Of a stretch of 64,000 nt of DNA, positions 1 to 13,660 are shown piece by piece. Within the stretch, counting starts at the first letter, position 1, and the number at the start of each line of letters is the position of its first letter. The position numbers and the translations under genes were made by a program. The stretch is from Gnetum montanum (lineage: Eukaryota > Streptophyta > Gnetopsida > Gnetales > Gnetaceae), in assembly GCA_015680685.1 (NCBI GenBank), contig MNCI01011844.1, positions 1 through 64,000 on the forward strand. Direction: 5' to 3'. A model generated the notes under the pieces. The model was not told the DNA's origin. It searched no databases and worked only from the letters and a program-made list of their open reading frames with translations.

Positions 1-554
1 GCCTAACAAGGCTATTTTGTTATATACACTTAAACTATGTTATAGAGTTGTGGAATGAAGAAGGTTAGTTTTGTTTCTAGGTTTTATATTTTTATGATTT
101 TAGTTTTTATTTTTTATGTTTTCAAATTTTTTTATGTTTTGATAATAAATAGCTAGTTGAAATGAAAGATCTAAATGTAATTAAGAAGAAAGATAACCAA
201 CAAAATAAAACAGAAAGAGAAAATTAATTACAAGAGCGCTAAAAAGAAGAAGATAATATAAAATAAGTAAAATTAAATAAGATAGAATGATTAAAATTAT
301 TATAATTGAAAAATAATTTGGAAATTATTAAGAAAAAGATAAGTAAGGAATCAGGTAAGGGTGACATGATTCATAATATGATTGCATCCTAGCATGGATT
401 TTTTAGCTTGCAATCTTGTAGGACCATTAACACTTTTTATGGATTCAACAATATCTAGCACCTCAAAGCCTAGATCCATCAATTCATATGTACTAGATGA
501 CCACGAGATGTTAGTATCAGGCTTGTGTGTTTTCTCTACTAGAAACATTTAGCC

Positions 555-1065
555 TGCTAATATAAGTTGAAATCCTACTATGGTTGCCTCTAAGATGTCT
601 AGATGGATCATGGTAGGAATTTTGAGATCTACACATATAATTACCTCCCTATTGTTGCATGGAAAGTATATCTCTTAGTGTACATGTGAGAAAACTACTT
701 GATGATATGCTAGCCAAGGCCTACATAAGATAACATTATTACCTAAGGAGTTCCTAATCATTAAGAAAATAGCCTTGGATGCAATGCAACTTCCTACTCA
801 AAAGGGTAATTTGATGGCATCTATAATTTCCACTTTATCTCCACTAAATGAGATTGAAGTAAAGTTATATTTAGAGTCCATGACCTATTTTTTAAGGCTA
901 ACATCCTTTATTATAGTCGATAATAGGATGTTGAATCCAACTTTATCATCCACATGCATCAAAATAGTACACCATTATCCCCAATCTATATCATTATGTA
1001 GATGAGAAGCTATAACATTGTACCCATTACAAAGTAAGTTTTGATATCCTCCCCTTTAAATACTA
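555..1065 (-). pseudogene. Degenerate retropepsin-like protease of element D
   Basis: The minus-strand translation reaches the motif L-C-R-P-W-L-A-Y-H near 724-694. This matches the plant Ty3/gypsy consensus for the end of the protease (I-L-G-R-P-W-L-x-x-H), followed by a hydrophobic strand with an H-Q/H-E turn. The intact counterpart is in element A at 43040-43300. An upstream box near 950 would hold the catalytic D-S/T-G but is not clearly preserved. Stops interrupt the frame. The 65-codon open stretch at 548-351 continues the same strand without a recognisable domain. Confidence 0.5.
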
Positions 1066-2329
1066 AGTAGTCCACCTCATACCATGGAGCATTTAGCAAC
1101 AATGGAATGGCTTGAACATGAGGTTGGATCTCTACTTGCATAGTGATAGATTAAGAAGCTCTTATAACACTAAGTGATGCTCCTTTGAAGTCAAAATAAG
1201 GCCAAAAGGGGAAATATTAGTCCTTTTAGACTTCATTGAAGTAGTGATATGAGGTAAAAATTTACCTCTAGAAGTTGAATCTTGGAAGGTAGGTGTTGAA
1301 GGAACAACACCTGATATAGAAGTAGTTGATATAGTTTTTAAAGCATGAGCAAATATGTTTTTTTTTTTTAGCTTGCAATGAGACTTTCTTCTTCATTTAA
1401 GTGTGTTTTCTATTTACTTGTTCCTTTTCCTTTCTAGTGTCATTGGATGTTTCTTCCTTTTGTGGTCTTGTGAGGATTCTAATGAGCTAGGGCTCATATG
1501 ACTTGGTTGCAAAAGAAAGCCAAGATGGCAATGATACAACATATGGTAGAATCGGTGAATAATAAACTAGTCTATATGTAGTAGGTAAAGGCAACTAAAT
1601 TCTTGGAGAGGATGAAGAATAGTTGAATATGAGTTTTGATTAAGAATGAGCTACAGTATAAAGAGATGTCATATTGATGACAAGTGAATCTTTGCATACA
1701 ATCTAGATTGTAGAAATGATGAGGCTATTCGAGAAAAGTTTGATAACAATATATTTTAGGCCTAGGTTGGTTCTAATGGGTTATTGGCTAGGAGTTATCT
1801 TTAAAGAACAATTTTTGAATAACAATGGAATTTTTGGGGTGATCACTTCTATGCTCTAGGTGGAACACAAATATTCTTCTTAAATATGTGTTCATGAGAT
1901 TTTAGAGGATCTCCATGTTCTAATTGCTAGCTTACACTAGCATGCTAAAGACTATCTCTACTTTCTTCTCCAAATCTTGAATATAATCTTTAAGGAAATT
2001 ATAGTTGTCAACATGATGTCCCATAGATTCATGGTAAATAACAAAACTTGTTAGAATTATACCATTTCAGGAAAGATGGATTTTATTTCATATTATGAAG
2101 AATTTATTACCAAAGTCTACAAGGATCTAAATCTTGTGCATGTTTTCTCCATGACCTATTTTGGAATTATGTTCCTCTCCTCTAGTAACATCTTATATAG
2201 TTGTGTATATGTCATTAGGAACTTGTGATATTTTGACCTATCTTTGGGCTACCTTCTTTGCTTTTCCCATATTTGATAAAGCTTGTCCAATCTTATTAAG
2301 CTTTTAATTCATATTTTTATTTCTTCAAG

Positions 2330-2800
2330 TTGTTGATGAGGATCCTTGTGAAGATTAATTTATAGATTCCACCATTTGCCTTGCATTCTGATAGGTCCTT
2401 TTTTTCAATAGTTGTTTTTTTGGCCTTTTTGTGGAAGCTCATCCATTTTAGATTACTACACTAAATAGGAACCTCCTCAATGTTCTTAGCTAAAGTGATA
2501 TGATGATGAAGGGTAACCTACCTAGGATAGAATAGGTTACCATTAATTTAATTTCTCTATCAAAAATGTCCAAAAGTTTATCATTGGATAATGAATAAGT
2601 GAGTTCCATCATGTTCAAAGTCCATCTAGATATGAACTTAGAGATGAACTTATTAGAAGCTTGATTTATCACCAATAGCTTCTGGAGTGTATTGTATTTA
2701 CCAATGTTGCAATTAACCACCTTATAAAGATTGTAAAAAGCTACTCCAATGAGGTCATGGATCCATGTAGAAGAGAGTGATACCATTCAAGAGCTTATTT
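2330..2800 (-). pseudogene. Degenerate gag (capsid) fragment of element D
   Basis: One open stretch of 98 codons (2786-2490), with a second frame extending it, shows the layout of plant Ty3/gypsy capsid proteins. There is an E-W-Y-H-S-L-like box at the start (W and Y conserved), then a hydrophobic helix, then a basic F-x-x-R-W box, then a segment ending in I-E-E. Frame changes are needed to follow it. No zinc knuckle is seen. The reading rests on spacing and hydrophobic pattern, so it is less certain than the protease next to it. Confidence 0.5.
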
Positions 2801-3318
2801 AGTTAAGAAGTTTCAAAATCTCCTCAAAATAGTGTATGGATAATTTCCTAATAGCATGCACTTACTGTTGAAGATAACGATATAATTTGTTGGGATTTTA
2901 AACTTGCAAAGCTAGATGCACATTTGTTGTACAAGGAAATAGGCTATATCTTGGTAGCAAGGTAATTGTAAGGGAAGCAATGGCAGCCAATGCAGCTAGG
3001 GTAGGAGCTATAGGAAAAGTATGGTGAGTGACAACTTGGCTTATGGAATTGGTAGGATTGATGATGTGGATGCACTAAGGAGCTAAACTTGATTTTTATG
3101 TTTGTTGCTAGTAGCATCTCAATTGTCATTGAGACATGAAGAATTTCTTTATCTTTATCATCATGGATTCTAATACCACCTCCACCTTTGCTTTGTTGAT
3201 CATGAAGCTGGTAGCCCCCTCATAAAGTTAATGTTTGGATGACTAATGGGATAATCCATCACTATTTCTTTTTATTGCATTTAGATGCTAATAAGCACAT
3301 GGATTCCTTCATGAGTGG

Positions 3319-4490
3319 TGTAATGACAGAAAATGTTGGTTGTTAGAAACACTAAGAGGATTTCCGTGTACACAATTTCAACCCCGAATCTGTGCGAGGG
3401 CCGTGCTGTAGAAAATGAATCCGATGTGCCCTGAATGGTCTTATCAATCAAATAGGGACTTGCTTAGTCAGTAAATTTGTTAATGACCGTGTAATGAGAT
3501 GATGATTTGATATGAGAATATAATACCAACTGATGAGAAAACGAGATCTACTCCAAGATCAGATCTTGAAGGCAATGAAAATGATGTAAACTATGCAAAA
3601 CGACTATAAAAATCAATGTAAATAGGATGCAATGAATTGAATTTAGAAAATGCACAATCCTGATATCTAGGATCTATCTTATGGACAAATATGATGAATA
3701 GAATGAGATTTGCAAGTGGACTCCATTTTGGATGAAGTATCTGCCATCAACAAGAAGCTATTTAGAGATTAAACAAGAAAAATGCCAATCTACCTTGTTC
3801 ACTAGCCAATCTGGGTGCAAGGGAGTCAGGCTCAAAGCAAAATGTTTTCTAACTTGCAATTTCTAGCCAAAAAGCTTCTCTCTATCACCGTTGATGCTCT
3901 TGCCAACTTTTGTCAACTACTTCAAATTTTTCAACCTCTTCTTTTTTTCTTGCCAGCTCTTTTTGTTTTTTTTTTTTTGCCAAGCCTTTGAGCATTGTCC
4001 TCTGGGGTATTTATAGGATTAGGGTTAGGAGAAGAACATGGTTTAGATGACGTGTGCCCTAGGCCCGGAAAATGTCATTGACATGGCATGCTGCAGTTGA
4101 AGCTTGTGATGCTACATTGTGCCATGCTCTGAAGCATAGCATAGCGTAACCACCCTTTAAAAAAAATAATTTTTAACCTTGTCTTTCACATTGAAGGATT
4201 TCAAAATCTTCAGTGAGAAAAGAATAAACTATCCCATGGCTACATTGCAATACACTAGGAAGCATATCGTGGCATAATGACTGCTACTGTTTGAATTTTG
4301 TTATCCTTGTTGTTGCGGCTATATCAACTATGTTGCTTGCTTACACTACACTATGCTACATAGCGTAATGAGGCGTAACATGCAAAAAGTTAAGGTTTTG
4401 AAACATGGTTAACTTGCAAAGTGGAAGTGTTGTCACCATGCATTCCTTGTTCTATTCTGTCCTCCTAAAGTCTACTATGCTAAGCTGCTT
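3319..4490 (-). repeat. LTR of element D (family A LTR)
   Basis: Read on the minus strand, this is a diverged copy of the LTRs at 38260-39642 and 53774-55151. It ends in the same T-T-A-C-A box (plus strand TGTAATGACAG at 3319), has the same U5 text around 3340-3470, and a TATA box (TATAAATA, plus 4016-4009) at the matching place. The U3 part carries the same CATTAC/GTAATG-type motifs (4100-4400). The far end is approximate because similarity fades near 4490. Position upstream of gag makes it a 5' LTR. Confidence 0.8.
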
Positions 4491-6500
4491 GAAGTACTGG
4501 AAATATGTCCAATTGTTCACATCTTTCTAACAATAGAGAAGAAACCATTACTCAAAAAGTATGAGATAGGCATGATAGGGATTTTAGATATTAGATCCTT
4601 CTATTCCACAAGGGGTATTCTTCAATAAATTTAGAAGAGACCAGATTATGCATGTAATAGTGATTTCTGTTAACATTGCATTATTGAGGTTCAAGGCTTT
4701 GTATTAACAAATAATTGGAAACTATACACATAATTCACCTGTTAATTATCTTTTCCTATGGAAATCAGATGTGTGAAATTCTAGCTACTAGCTCTAGAAG
4801 GCCTATTCTGAAAGGTTGAATTAACGAACTCTAACATCCAGTCATATGAATTGTCCAAAATACAATCTAGACCTGACAAGTAATAATCAGTGTAGGGATG
4901 ATGCTTTCAAACTACGCTAATTGTAAACTCAAACTTAGGCTTTTGTAGGTAGTGAAACCTGTAGCAAAAGGTAGATCACAAGGGTAAGACTTTTCAGATG
5001 CAAGAAAAAGGATAGAAAAAACAAACCTGCAAGAATTCAAAGAGGAGTTGCAAGTGCTTATGCAAGATTGCAACTATTAAATAATTAAAGAAAACATTTC
5101 TCCCATGTTTCTTGTTTGAGACGACAAAGAAGCAAAAGTTTGTTTGCAATAGCTTTGATGAAAGAGGCTCTAGAAGGCCTAGTTGTCTTGTTTGTAGCTT
5201 AATATGAAAGAGGTTATTTGTTATAATGAATTGTGATGTAGTGTTTTTCATAATATCTAGACAATCATCTGTATATCTTACGTGACTAGTTTTTGTTTTT
5301 GTATTTCGATCTAAAAATTTTTATATGATGATCCTTGCCTATGTTATCCTCATTCCAGTAAATTTCATAGGGGGAACTTTGACAGAAATAAAAGGAATAA
5401 TGTCTATAGTGTTGATAAGCTTTCCATATTAAATATTAAACCAAGTTCTAATAAGAGGTTAGTTTCATTTATTTTTCTACACTGTTCTATTAAATTTTTA
5501 CAATTTCTTAACCAAGTGGTTATATGAGAGAATTTTTTTCTAGTTATATATAATATTTATCATCTTCTTCTGAAAACTAAATTTACTGCCTTTATTGGTA
5601 GCAACTAAGTGTTCATTGCATGCAAGAACAAAATTGATAACTACCAAAATTGCAATTGCACTATCTGATTTAGCCAATGATGTGATAGATCAATCCATAA
5701 TTGCTTGGTTTGTGAACCACTATGTTGCAAGTCCGAGTTCACTTCAAACATATGCCATGTGTGAGTGCCATAACAATGTGCATTTAGGTTGTTGTCATGG
5801 AGAGACTATAAATCATCATTGTCAAATAATTTGCTGACTTTAACTATTAAGCCAAGTTCATGGGATGCAGGTGTTGATGATGACAATCTTCAATTTTTGG
5901 TGTGCTATTATTTATATCACTTATTCATGGGACAATGGGTGAAAGCCAAGGAATTGAGAGATGCAGATAGAATACATTATGTGTAGATGTCTTGCATGAA
6001 AATTTATGTGTAAGTAAGATAATGTTTAGAGTTGTAAAATAAAGTGACACCATCCTTATACAATGATAGAAGTTGTTAGAAATTGACTCCATAGAAGATA
6101 CATTTTATAAAAAAAAAAGAAAAGCATCTCCCTACTGATATACCAAAATAGATAAGGAGTTGAACTTATCAAATTTCTGCAATCAATATAATCATCTTTT
6201 AGTTTAAAAACGTTTTTGAGCAAATGAATTGATATTTTTAGGTTGGGTATGCTTATTTAGAAAGTTTTTAAAGCAAGTAAAAAGGGAATTTATCAATAAA
6301 ATAAGATTTGAACTCTGATGAGATTAGCCTTGGATTTTATTTAGAAATCTATAACTAAAAACTGAAAAATCATTGAATAGTTATTAATTTATGTATCTAT
6401 GATTTTGTAACCTAAATCAAAGTTTTTTATTACATTCATGTGGAGATCATAGGGATTTTGGAGCCAGAATTCAATTTCAACTAGCTCTTTTGGTAAATCT
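4491..6500. other. AT-rich stretch, nothing recognised
   Basis: No gene, RNA or repeat end can be supported. Short ORFs of 60-85 codons occur at the rate expected for AT-rich noncoding DNA and show no family motif. Confidence 0.5.
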
Positions 6501-6514
6501 ATTTTTATTAGAGT

Positions 6515-6585
6515 ATAATCCATTAGGATTGAACTTGTGGCCTACCAAAAATAGGTTACATGTCTCACCAACAAGCTACACTGCA
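6515..6585 (-). repeat. tRNA-derived SINE head 1
   Basis: On the minus strand there is an A box TAGCTTGTTGGTG (6578-6566) and, 43 nt later, a B box AGTTCAATCCT (6535-6525). Spacing and sequence match the internal RNA polymerase III promoter of tRNA genes. The flanks do not fold into a tRNA and no CCA arm is seen, so a SINE head is the likelier reading. The 3' end of the element is not defined. Confidence 0.55.
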
Positions 6586-6859
6586 TTGAACTTTTGAACT
6601 ATTTGGTTAAATATTTTAACTTTATCATAACCCACATCTAAATAGTTTTGTTCTAATAGTTATCTAATAGCATATAGCTAGGAAGTTCTAGCTTGTTCCT
6701 CTTCAATTACATACAACAGGTTATTTGAAAAATGCCTTTCAAATAGAATGATGATCCATTATACTTTGACTTTGGAAATATTTATATGTTGAAAACTTAA
6801 ACCTTTTGAAAAGGACAAAAATATGCTTATGGAATCCTAATTTGTGTACTACTGAAGAA

Positions 6860-6925
6860 GCCCATGTTGGCAACTTGCAATTTTCAAGTCAAGAATTTAC
6901 CACTTGAGCTACGATGCCATTGGTT
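6860..6925 (-). repeat. tRNA-derived SINE head 2
   Basis: The minus strand shows a good A box, TAGCTCAAGTGGT (6911-6899), preceded by GGCATCG as in a tRNA 5' arm. The B box is worn (AGTTGCCAAC-like, around 6876-6866). It belongs with the neighbouring SINE heads. Confidence 0.45.
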
Positions 6926-7284
6926 ATACTGTAAATGACACAGTGATCAAGGAAATGTGTGTGATGTCAAGGATCATGAATGTAAAGTTACTGGACTTCC
7001 CTAGATGAAAGAAACATTCTAATCTATCAGAGAAGTATTACCTTCCAAGAAACCACAAATATCATTTGTTATAAAGTGATATGACAGTGCACTGCTTTTT
7101 GTGCTAAGATACCAAGGGATGACATTGCATGAATCAACATATGAATTTTTGAATAAGTAGGTTACTAGGGGTTTATCCTATAGCATCATTGAATTGATCC
7201 ATAGCTACTTGGCTAGACTTTCATGTTTAATAAGCATTTGGAAGGTTAACAATCATTTGGGTTTTATTTTAGGGGCTATATTTA

Positions 7285-7365
7285 AGTGAGGTAGATCTTA
7301 CTTATTTAGAGCTTGTGGCTTGCAATTTGCGAATCATAGGTTTGATCCCAAGGGCTATGCTAAGA
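7285..7365 (+). repeat. tRNA-derived SINE head 3
   Basis: A clear B box GGTTTGATCCC is at 7339-7349. A worn A box (TAGATCTTACTTA, 7292-7304) sits 47 nt upstream. The text between (TTAGAGCTTGTGGCTTGC) is typical of plant tRNA-derived SINEs. Confidence 0.5.
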
Positions 7366-7754
7366 CATATGACATATGTCAACTTTGGGGAATGGTAAAA
7401 ATATATGTTCAGGCTATGGTGTTAGGTTGATAGCTGATTATAGAAAAGCATCATCAAATCCTTCACCGGCTTTAATGGTTAACCTATATTTAGCTCATAG
7501 ATATAACATTAAAGATCCATGGTAATGATTTATGTGATGGTAAATGGTTTAGGAATTCATTTTCTAGTTAAGTTATCTATCATCTTCAATGGTAGTTGGG
7601 GGCATAGATTCCATGTTAGAAATGGTCTCAAGAAAGGGATTGACTATCTTTTTCTTTTTAAATTTATTTTAAGTAAAAGCATTTCAAAGTTATGTCAGAG
7701 AGTTTGCAAGAAAGGACCTTGTTGCAAGTTTCTCCCAAGCTTTTAACCAAAGGT

Positions 7755-7830
7755 TTATGCCTAAAGCTCAATGGTTAAGTCATTGGTTCCCTTAATAGAC
7801 ATGTGTTTGAATCTATTTGTTTTCACCTAT
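7755..7830 (+). repeat. tRNA-derived SINE head 4
   Basis: An A box AAAGCTCAATGGTT (7763-7776) is followed at about 40 nt by a B box TGTTTGAATCT (7804-7814). The tail after it has no distinct A-rich end. Confidence 0.45.
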
Positions 7831-10800
7831 AGCTCTTGCTATGTTGAGTGTTGTGACTCCACTTGTGACTTGTATGATATATATGTTAGAATATACAAGT
7901 GGAGATTATGGGCTTGATGGCCTACACACAAGGTCATGTGCTATATAATTGAAATTGTGTACAAGATGGTTTTCTACGGAAAAACACTTTATAGGACTTG
8001 CTTTCCTACTGACTACCAACTTGTGCCATTTTTATGTTTGCTAGCTTCATATATGGTATGATTTAATTTATTGAATGATGTAATTATAATGTACAAAGTA
8101 TTAATGCTTTATTGAATAACTTTTCTAAATTATTTCAACTTTGAATTTGTTGGGAAAAATATTACCCTTTTTTAATTATTAAAGAATGATGTTAATATTT
8201 TATCAAGTAATCTATGTCTTGTAGTTGGCAATCTTCCATCAATACATCTTAATGTTTTTTTTTTCATAAGTAAATTCACACATGCTTGTGAGATAGAGTA
8301 TTGATGAATTTTGACTTTTAATGTGGAGGCTAGCAAATGCAATATTTATCATTTCCATTTTTATTTTCCATTATAAGCTCTGCTAAAGTTCGTGGTGTTA
8401 TTTGTTAGATATAATCCATATTAAACTAATAATTTTAATGATTGTAGTATAGATTTTAAGTAAATTGAAAGCATTCTTTTAGAGCTATTTGTTCTTGTTC
8501 ATGTTGATTTGAAACTTTTGTTTGTGGTAGGTATTTTGCCCATATTATTATGGCATATGTCTTTACAGCATGGACATGCTATGTGCTTTACACTAACTAT
8601 AATAAAATAGCAACCATGTAGATCCATTTTTTAGCACCATAGCATTGTTGTGCAGACTAGTTCATAGTATGGTTTATTTTTTCTTGGAGTTATAATTGCA
8701 AGAAAAAAATTCTTGATCATAATTCAATTTCATATTTTATGTTTTTATTCTTTTGGAAGAATAAAAATATATCACCAAGAAATTCATTTATGCAATAAAA
8801 ACATAAAACATCGTGGACATGCAAAGTCAGTGCAAGAGAAAAGGACCCAATAGAGGATTAATGACACACAAGATGAGTTTGCAATAAAAAAAAATTGGCA
8901 ACTATTCCCTACAAAGTAGCTACTGCTTCTAGATTGGGTAAAACTCTAAAACAAACCATCTTCAGTGAAGGATTCAATTAGAGAAATGGGTGTCTTCAAA
9001 GGAGGACTATCTCAATGGTTGAGAACTTGTCTTTTTACCTTTGGTTTTTGAAAAAGTAAATAATGAAACAACTTTCATTTTGTGTTTTATCTACATGGCC
9101 ATTGAGGGAAAGAAATGAATGTTAATGCATAAAAAAATTGATATAACAAGCAAGGAGGAATGGATGAGAATGAAGAAACTAGTAAATCAACAATGACAAT
9201 TTTCTCTATGCACAATAGTGAATTTGAAATAAATATGAAAGACACCATCTAACAAGTCTAGTCAAGTCTATTTCTAGCCATCATCTAAGATGGGCAGGGC
9301 CATAAAAATTAATTATGGAACTGTTGATTAACATCAATGAGTGAAAAGTGTGTGAGAAAAATGAATTGATGAAAAATATTTAACTTTTTCCAGTTGGAAA
9401 ATGTCTTAATTAAAGGATCATCACTTGGAGCCTCAATGCTCATCCTACTAAGTAGGGTCTTGGGAGGGTTGGTGGGTGAAGAAAGCCTAACCTATTGATT
9501 ATTTTCAGATGAATATTTTCACAATCAATTTTGTTTTCAAAGCTCATTATTTTTTGGCAAATGTATTTAATAATTTCCACAAGGTTCTAACAAAAATTTG
9601 ATTTTAAACTTCTAGAGAACAAAAATGCTAACCAAACTAATAAACTAATAAAAGTATGAATTGTTTATACTATTTTCATATTTTATTGTTCTATTAATGT
9701 TGGTACTTCAATTAATAAATTTGAAGGTGCTTACTTGTACATGGCTTATGATATGAGTTATTTGAACAAAGTGTAATATTTCATTAAAATATTATAGGTT
9801 TTTGATAAAAAAAATTGGTATAGGATCACAAAGGTTATACTAAAACATAATGACATGTTGAATATATGTTGGTAGTGGAGAGATGAAAGAATTTGTGCAC
9901 ATTATATAATGGGAGTTATAATTTTTATGTCTACTTAATTTTGTTATATGCATTTATTTTGTATTATCTATAATTTGCTATTGAAAATATTTTAAATTTT
10001 TTATTTTGCATGTTACTAATTTTTACAACCTTTTTCTGGACTTTCACCAGCTTTGTCAATTTTCCACTTTTTTCAAGCAATTGGAAAAAAAATTTTGGCA
10101 ACTTTTTACTATTTTATTGACATGTTGTCTTATAAGCCAAGATTATAGAATCTATGTTTCATACACTACATTAACTAACAATCTTGGTTAATATTAGCTT
10201 TGTTAAAAATAAACTCTATGGCTGGGATATCCAATCCTAAGCCTATTTGAAACTCCACCCTATCCTTTCTTCCAATTCCAAAATCACATTATAAATTTAA
10301 TGACACAATCAATAAGAATGGAAATGTGTGGTCCAAGAAACTATAGGACTAATCCACATGGTTAATGAATGAGTTGATTAGATGGTTGTTATCATGAGCG
10401 GGTTGTTGAATAAGGTTATTAAATAGTAGATGTTATAACACTTGAAAACTTTTTCATTCATTTGTCTTACATCACTAGAATGCTTAACATTGATTTTATT
10501 GCCTTAAAAGAAAAATTTGAAGTTAATGGGACTTTATTCCTAGTAGGAAATTTCTTACAACAATGTGGTTTTGTGGAAATTTAGCATATTTAGGATACTT
10601 TGAGCTAGTTATAGATACATAAAAGTAATATGTATCTAATTTACTTAATTGTATTTATTAATGATAAAAAGGTAGTTTTTAAGTGATACAAATAAGTTGA
10701 GTATGGATAGTTCAGAACATTATAATGGAAGATTATGGATCACTTTGTAGGTTCTCATAAGAAGATCCTGATGAATCACCAAGTGAACATGTTGATCATT

Positions 10801-13344
10801 TTTTTTTTTTGAGTTAATCATCCCAAGCACTATCTTAGGTCGGTATCTTTGTTTTCTAGGGTTCTATTATTTTCTTAAAATATTATGGAATTGTATACAA
10901 CAATATCGACTCTCACCTAGTTAGATAGTATAAAATTTTTAGTATGGAGAAAATGCAATTGCATTAGTAAACGCTATGGCATTTCTATATGTACTAACTC
11001 CAGCTAATCTATTTGATTTTTTGGCAATATTACATGTTTTTTATAATGAAAATAAACTTGCAAAGCTAGTAAATGAGAAGGAGGGACTTGAAAACTAGCT
11101 AACTTATTATCTCCTTAAATTTTCAAAACATCCTGTAAAATACCAACTAGAAATGTATTTTTCCTCTTGATCTTGCTATTTTGAATAATTTCAAGCATGG
11201 CATTTGGATGATGTCTAGAGAAAATTGACAATATATCCTCCTTTTTGCTACTTTCAAATTTCTACTTTCTAGAAAGGATTCTTAGGACTCTAGGGGGAAA
11301 GAGTGGATTCTATTTACTGGTATACATTCTAAATTAGTGAATTGGATCAGAAAGTAAGATAGTATCCTTCTCAGACCTATTTTCATTTGGAATCTTGTTT
11401 GGTAACTGTAGATCTTTTGAATTTTATCTTGCATTTAAGATTCTCCAAATATTTGTATCATTAATATATTATAAATCTAGAATCAATGCTCTTATTGTTT
11501 CATGGAAATTGAAACACTGTGCAATGAAACACTTGGGATGATATAAATTAGGAATATAGATTTATATGAAACAATTATGATTTTATATTAATTGTTGAAA
11601 CGTTGTCACATGGCAGAAAAATGAGGATGAATGTCACTTTTGGCTACCAGAAATGTTTCTGGTTTTAATATCTATGGTTCTTTAATAAAGTTTCTTACTT
11701 TTCTTGTTACACCTTTAGAGATAAAATGGGATGCCTTTTAAGCTGATGCCAGAAAAACTAATTTTTAACCTAGTAGTCAAACTCATAATTTGTTGTTTAT
11801 TAATCAAATAATTTAATCACCAGGTGAATGTAATGAGATATACTTCATTAATATGGGGTAAGTATACTAGAGCTGAGATATTAATTTAACATCATTACAC
11901 AAGAATAAACAAATGCATCAACAATACATGGTGAAATTAGCAATACAAATGGATTGTGAGAGTAACAATGATGTGACTAACAGAATTGAATCATGGTGGA
12001 TGTAATGACTGAAACTTGTGGTATGCCTTGTGATAAAAGGCTCTATGTTAGGTTGAAGGTAAACTTTATGAAACCATTATGTAGAATGTTATCTTGTCAA
12101 ATTGCATGCATGTGGTAGGGATGTGAATGCTAAGGTAGATTTTGGATGTCACTAACAAAAACAGAATCAATAACTCACTTATTATGAGATGTTTGAAGAT
12201 AGCATCAATATATCTAAAGTTTAAGTAAAGTCATTTTACGTGGCTTGAGTATGTACTAAGAAGACTAGGAAGTTGACTTGTCAAAGGTTGCTTTATTTGA
12301 GGGAAAACAACAAAAAGGGAGACAAAAACATACTTGGTTTGTGAGAATAAAGAAGGAATCCAAAATTTGGGTATTAAGGTTGATTTGGCTCTTACCAAGA
12401 GTGAGAAATGGAAAATATTCAAATAGATGACTTCATGTAGCTGGGATAAGACTAGGATGATGATGATAGAATGAGTTATGATCAAAACTAAAACAATCAA
12501 TTTGATTGGTTCTCAGTATTTTAGTTTAACTCGTGAAGGGCCACTTTTGTGAGTCCATGTGGTTAGATCTAAAATAGGCTTCATGTGTTAAAATGTATAA
12601 TTATGAAACTAAAACTAAAATTTTATCATATTTGTAGACCCTCTAGATCTATTGGATAGTAGAAATGTACATGTTGTGAGTCTTGAAAACATCATTAAGA
12701 AAATTACCAAGTGTTCTTAGTAACATTTAGAACAAATCAACCAAATTTGTAACTATAATATCTCACTTATGTCCAATGTTCACAAATGTAGGACATTGTA
12801 GGAAAATGTGGTATTCATCTATAATGCTATTTGTATTGCACACTTGGTAAAATTATGATGTGTTGTATAGTGTGTACACACACATCTTAAGAAAATTAGG
12901 GCCAGCTGATGTAGATTGCACTTAGTTCCTGAAAAGAGTGGTCTGCTAATTTTATAACATATTCTGAATCAATTAATAATTGAACAGTTTCTTCCATCCA
13001 AATAATTCTTGTAATCATGTGTTAAATAATTTCAAAATCAAAATAAATTATTAAAATATGTTAAACTACTATGAACACTTAAAAAAGGATTGGTATCATA
13101 ATGTAAGAGACAACAACATTTTCATTTTTACTTTTTTCCAAGTACTTTAAATTATGCTTGCTTGTTGAAAATTTCAATATGATCAGTGTGGCAGCTAAAA
13201 TTATTAAATTTGAAGATTGTTATATATCTATGTAAATGTGTAAGTATGTAGGTATATTTTCCCAACATACAGAAGCTTGTTAGATAGGGCATTAATCAAT
13301 GTTGAAATGATCTCCCATGTCTTATCGATACCTTGAGCATGAAA
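7831..13344. other. AT-rich intergenic or intronic sequence, nothing recognised
   Basis: This 5.5-kb stretch holds only short ORFs with no recognisable domain. Upstream exons of the channel gene relic that starts at 13345 would be expected here if the copy were complete; none could be identified by eye. Another A-box-like string near 9009-9030 lacks a B box. Confidence 0.45.
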
Positions 13345-13660
13345 GGGTGCTAAGTGATCCAAAAGCAATTATGCCTGTGGCATTTGTTTCATTTAATTCT
13401 TGCTGGGGAGCTAATATATGTTCTCAAACACAACAAAGCAAAAACCCCATAATATGGTTGACAAAATGGGCTCTTGAACCTCGTGATGTATTTTGGGATA
13501 ATCTTTCCCTTGCGATTCAGAGATTGGTGATTGCTATGGCACTATGTTTTGCTCATTTTCTTTTTCATGATCCCCATCACTGTTGTTCAATCATTGGCTA
13601 ACATTGAGGGAATTGAAAATGTTGCTCCCTTCCTACANTTTCCTGCACTATGGGGTACTA
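13345..13660 (+). pseudogene. OSCA-like relic, exon block 1
   Basis: Contains the family signature around K-A-I-M-P-V-A-F-V-S-F, a W-G-A box, the A/S-Q-T-Q-Q-S-K-N-P run and E-P-R-D-V, then the first helix of the membrane core (F-F-F-M-I-P-I-T-V-V-Q-S-L-A-N). A frameshift near 13553 splits the helix. A single N at 13637 falls inside it. The start follows an AG at 13343-13344 and the donor is uncertain. Confidence 0.85.

Larger units (their letters stand above)
1..3318 (-). mobile_element. Element D: Ty3/gypsy internal region, gag-protease relic
   Basis: Minus-strand relic of an LTR retrotransposon. Reading down from the LTR at 3319-4490, a gag-like stretch (about 2800-2330) comes first, then a retropepsin-type stretch (about 1065-555). 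That is the normal gag-PR order. Reverse transcriptase would lie beyond the left edge or is lost. Every frame is broken by stops and shifts, so this is an old, dead copy. Its LTR belongs to the same family as that of element A. Confidence 0.65.

Noticed and set aside
5595-5837. 80-codon frame with H-A-R-T-K, as in copia RNase H
   Set aside because: Only five residues match and the following text does not fit the copia pattern.
6899-6911. A functional tRNA gene
   Set aside because: A and B boxes are present nearby, but no cloverleaf with paired acceptor stem can be drawn; SINE head is the better reading.
9009-9030. Fifth SINE head (A-box-like ATCTCAATGGTTGAG)
   Set aside because: No B box at tRNA spacing.
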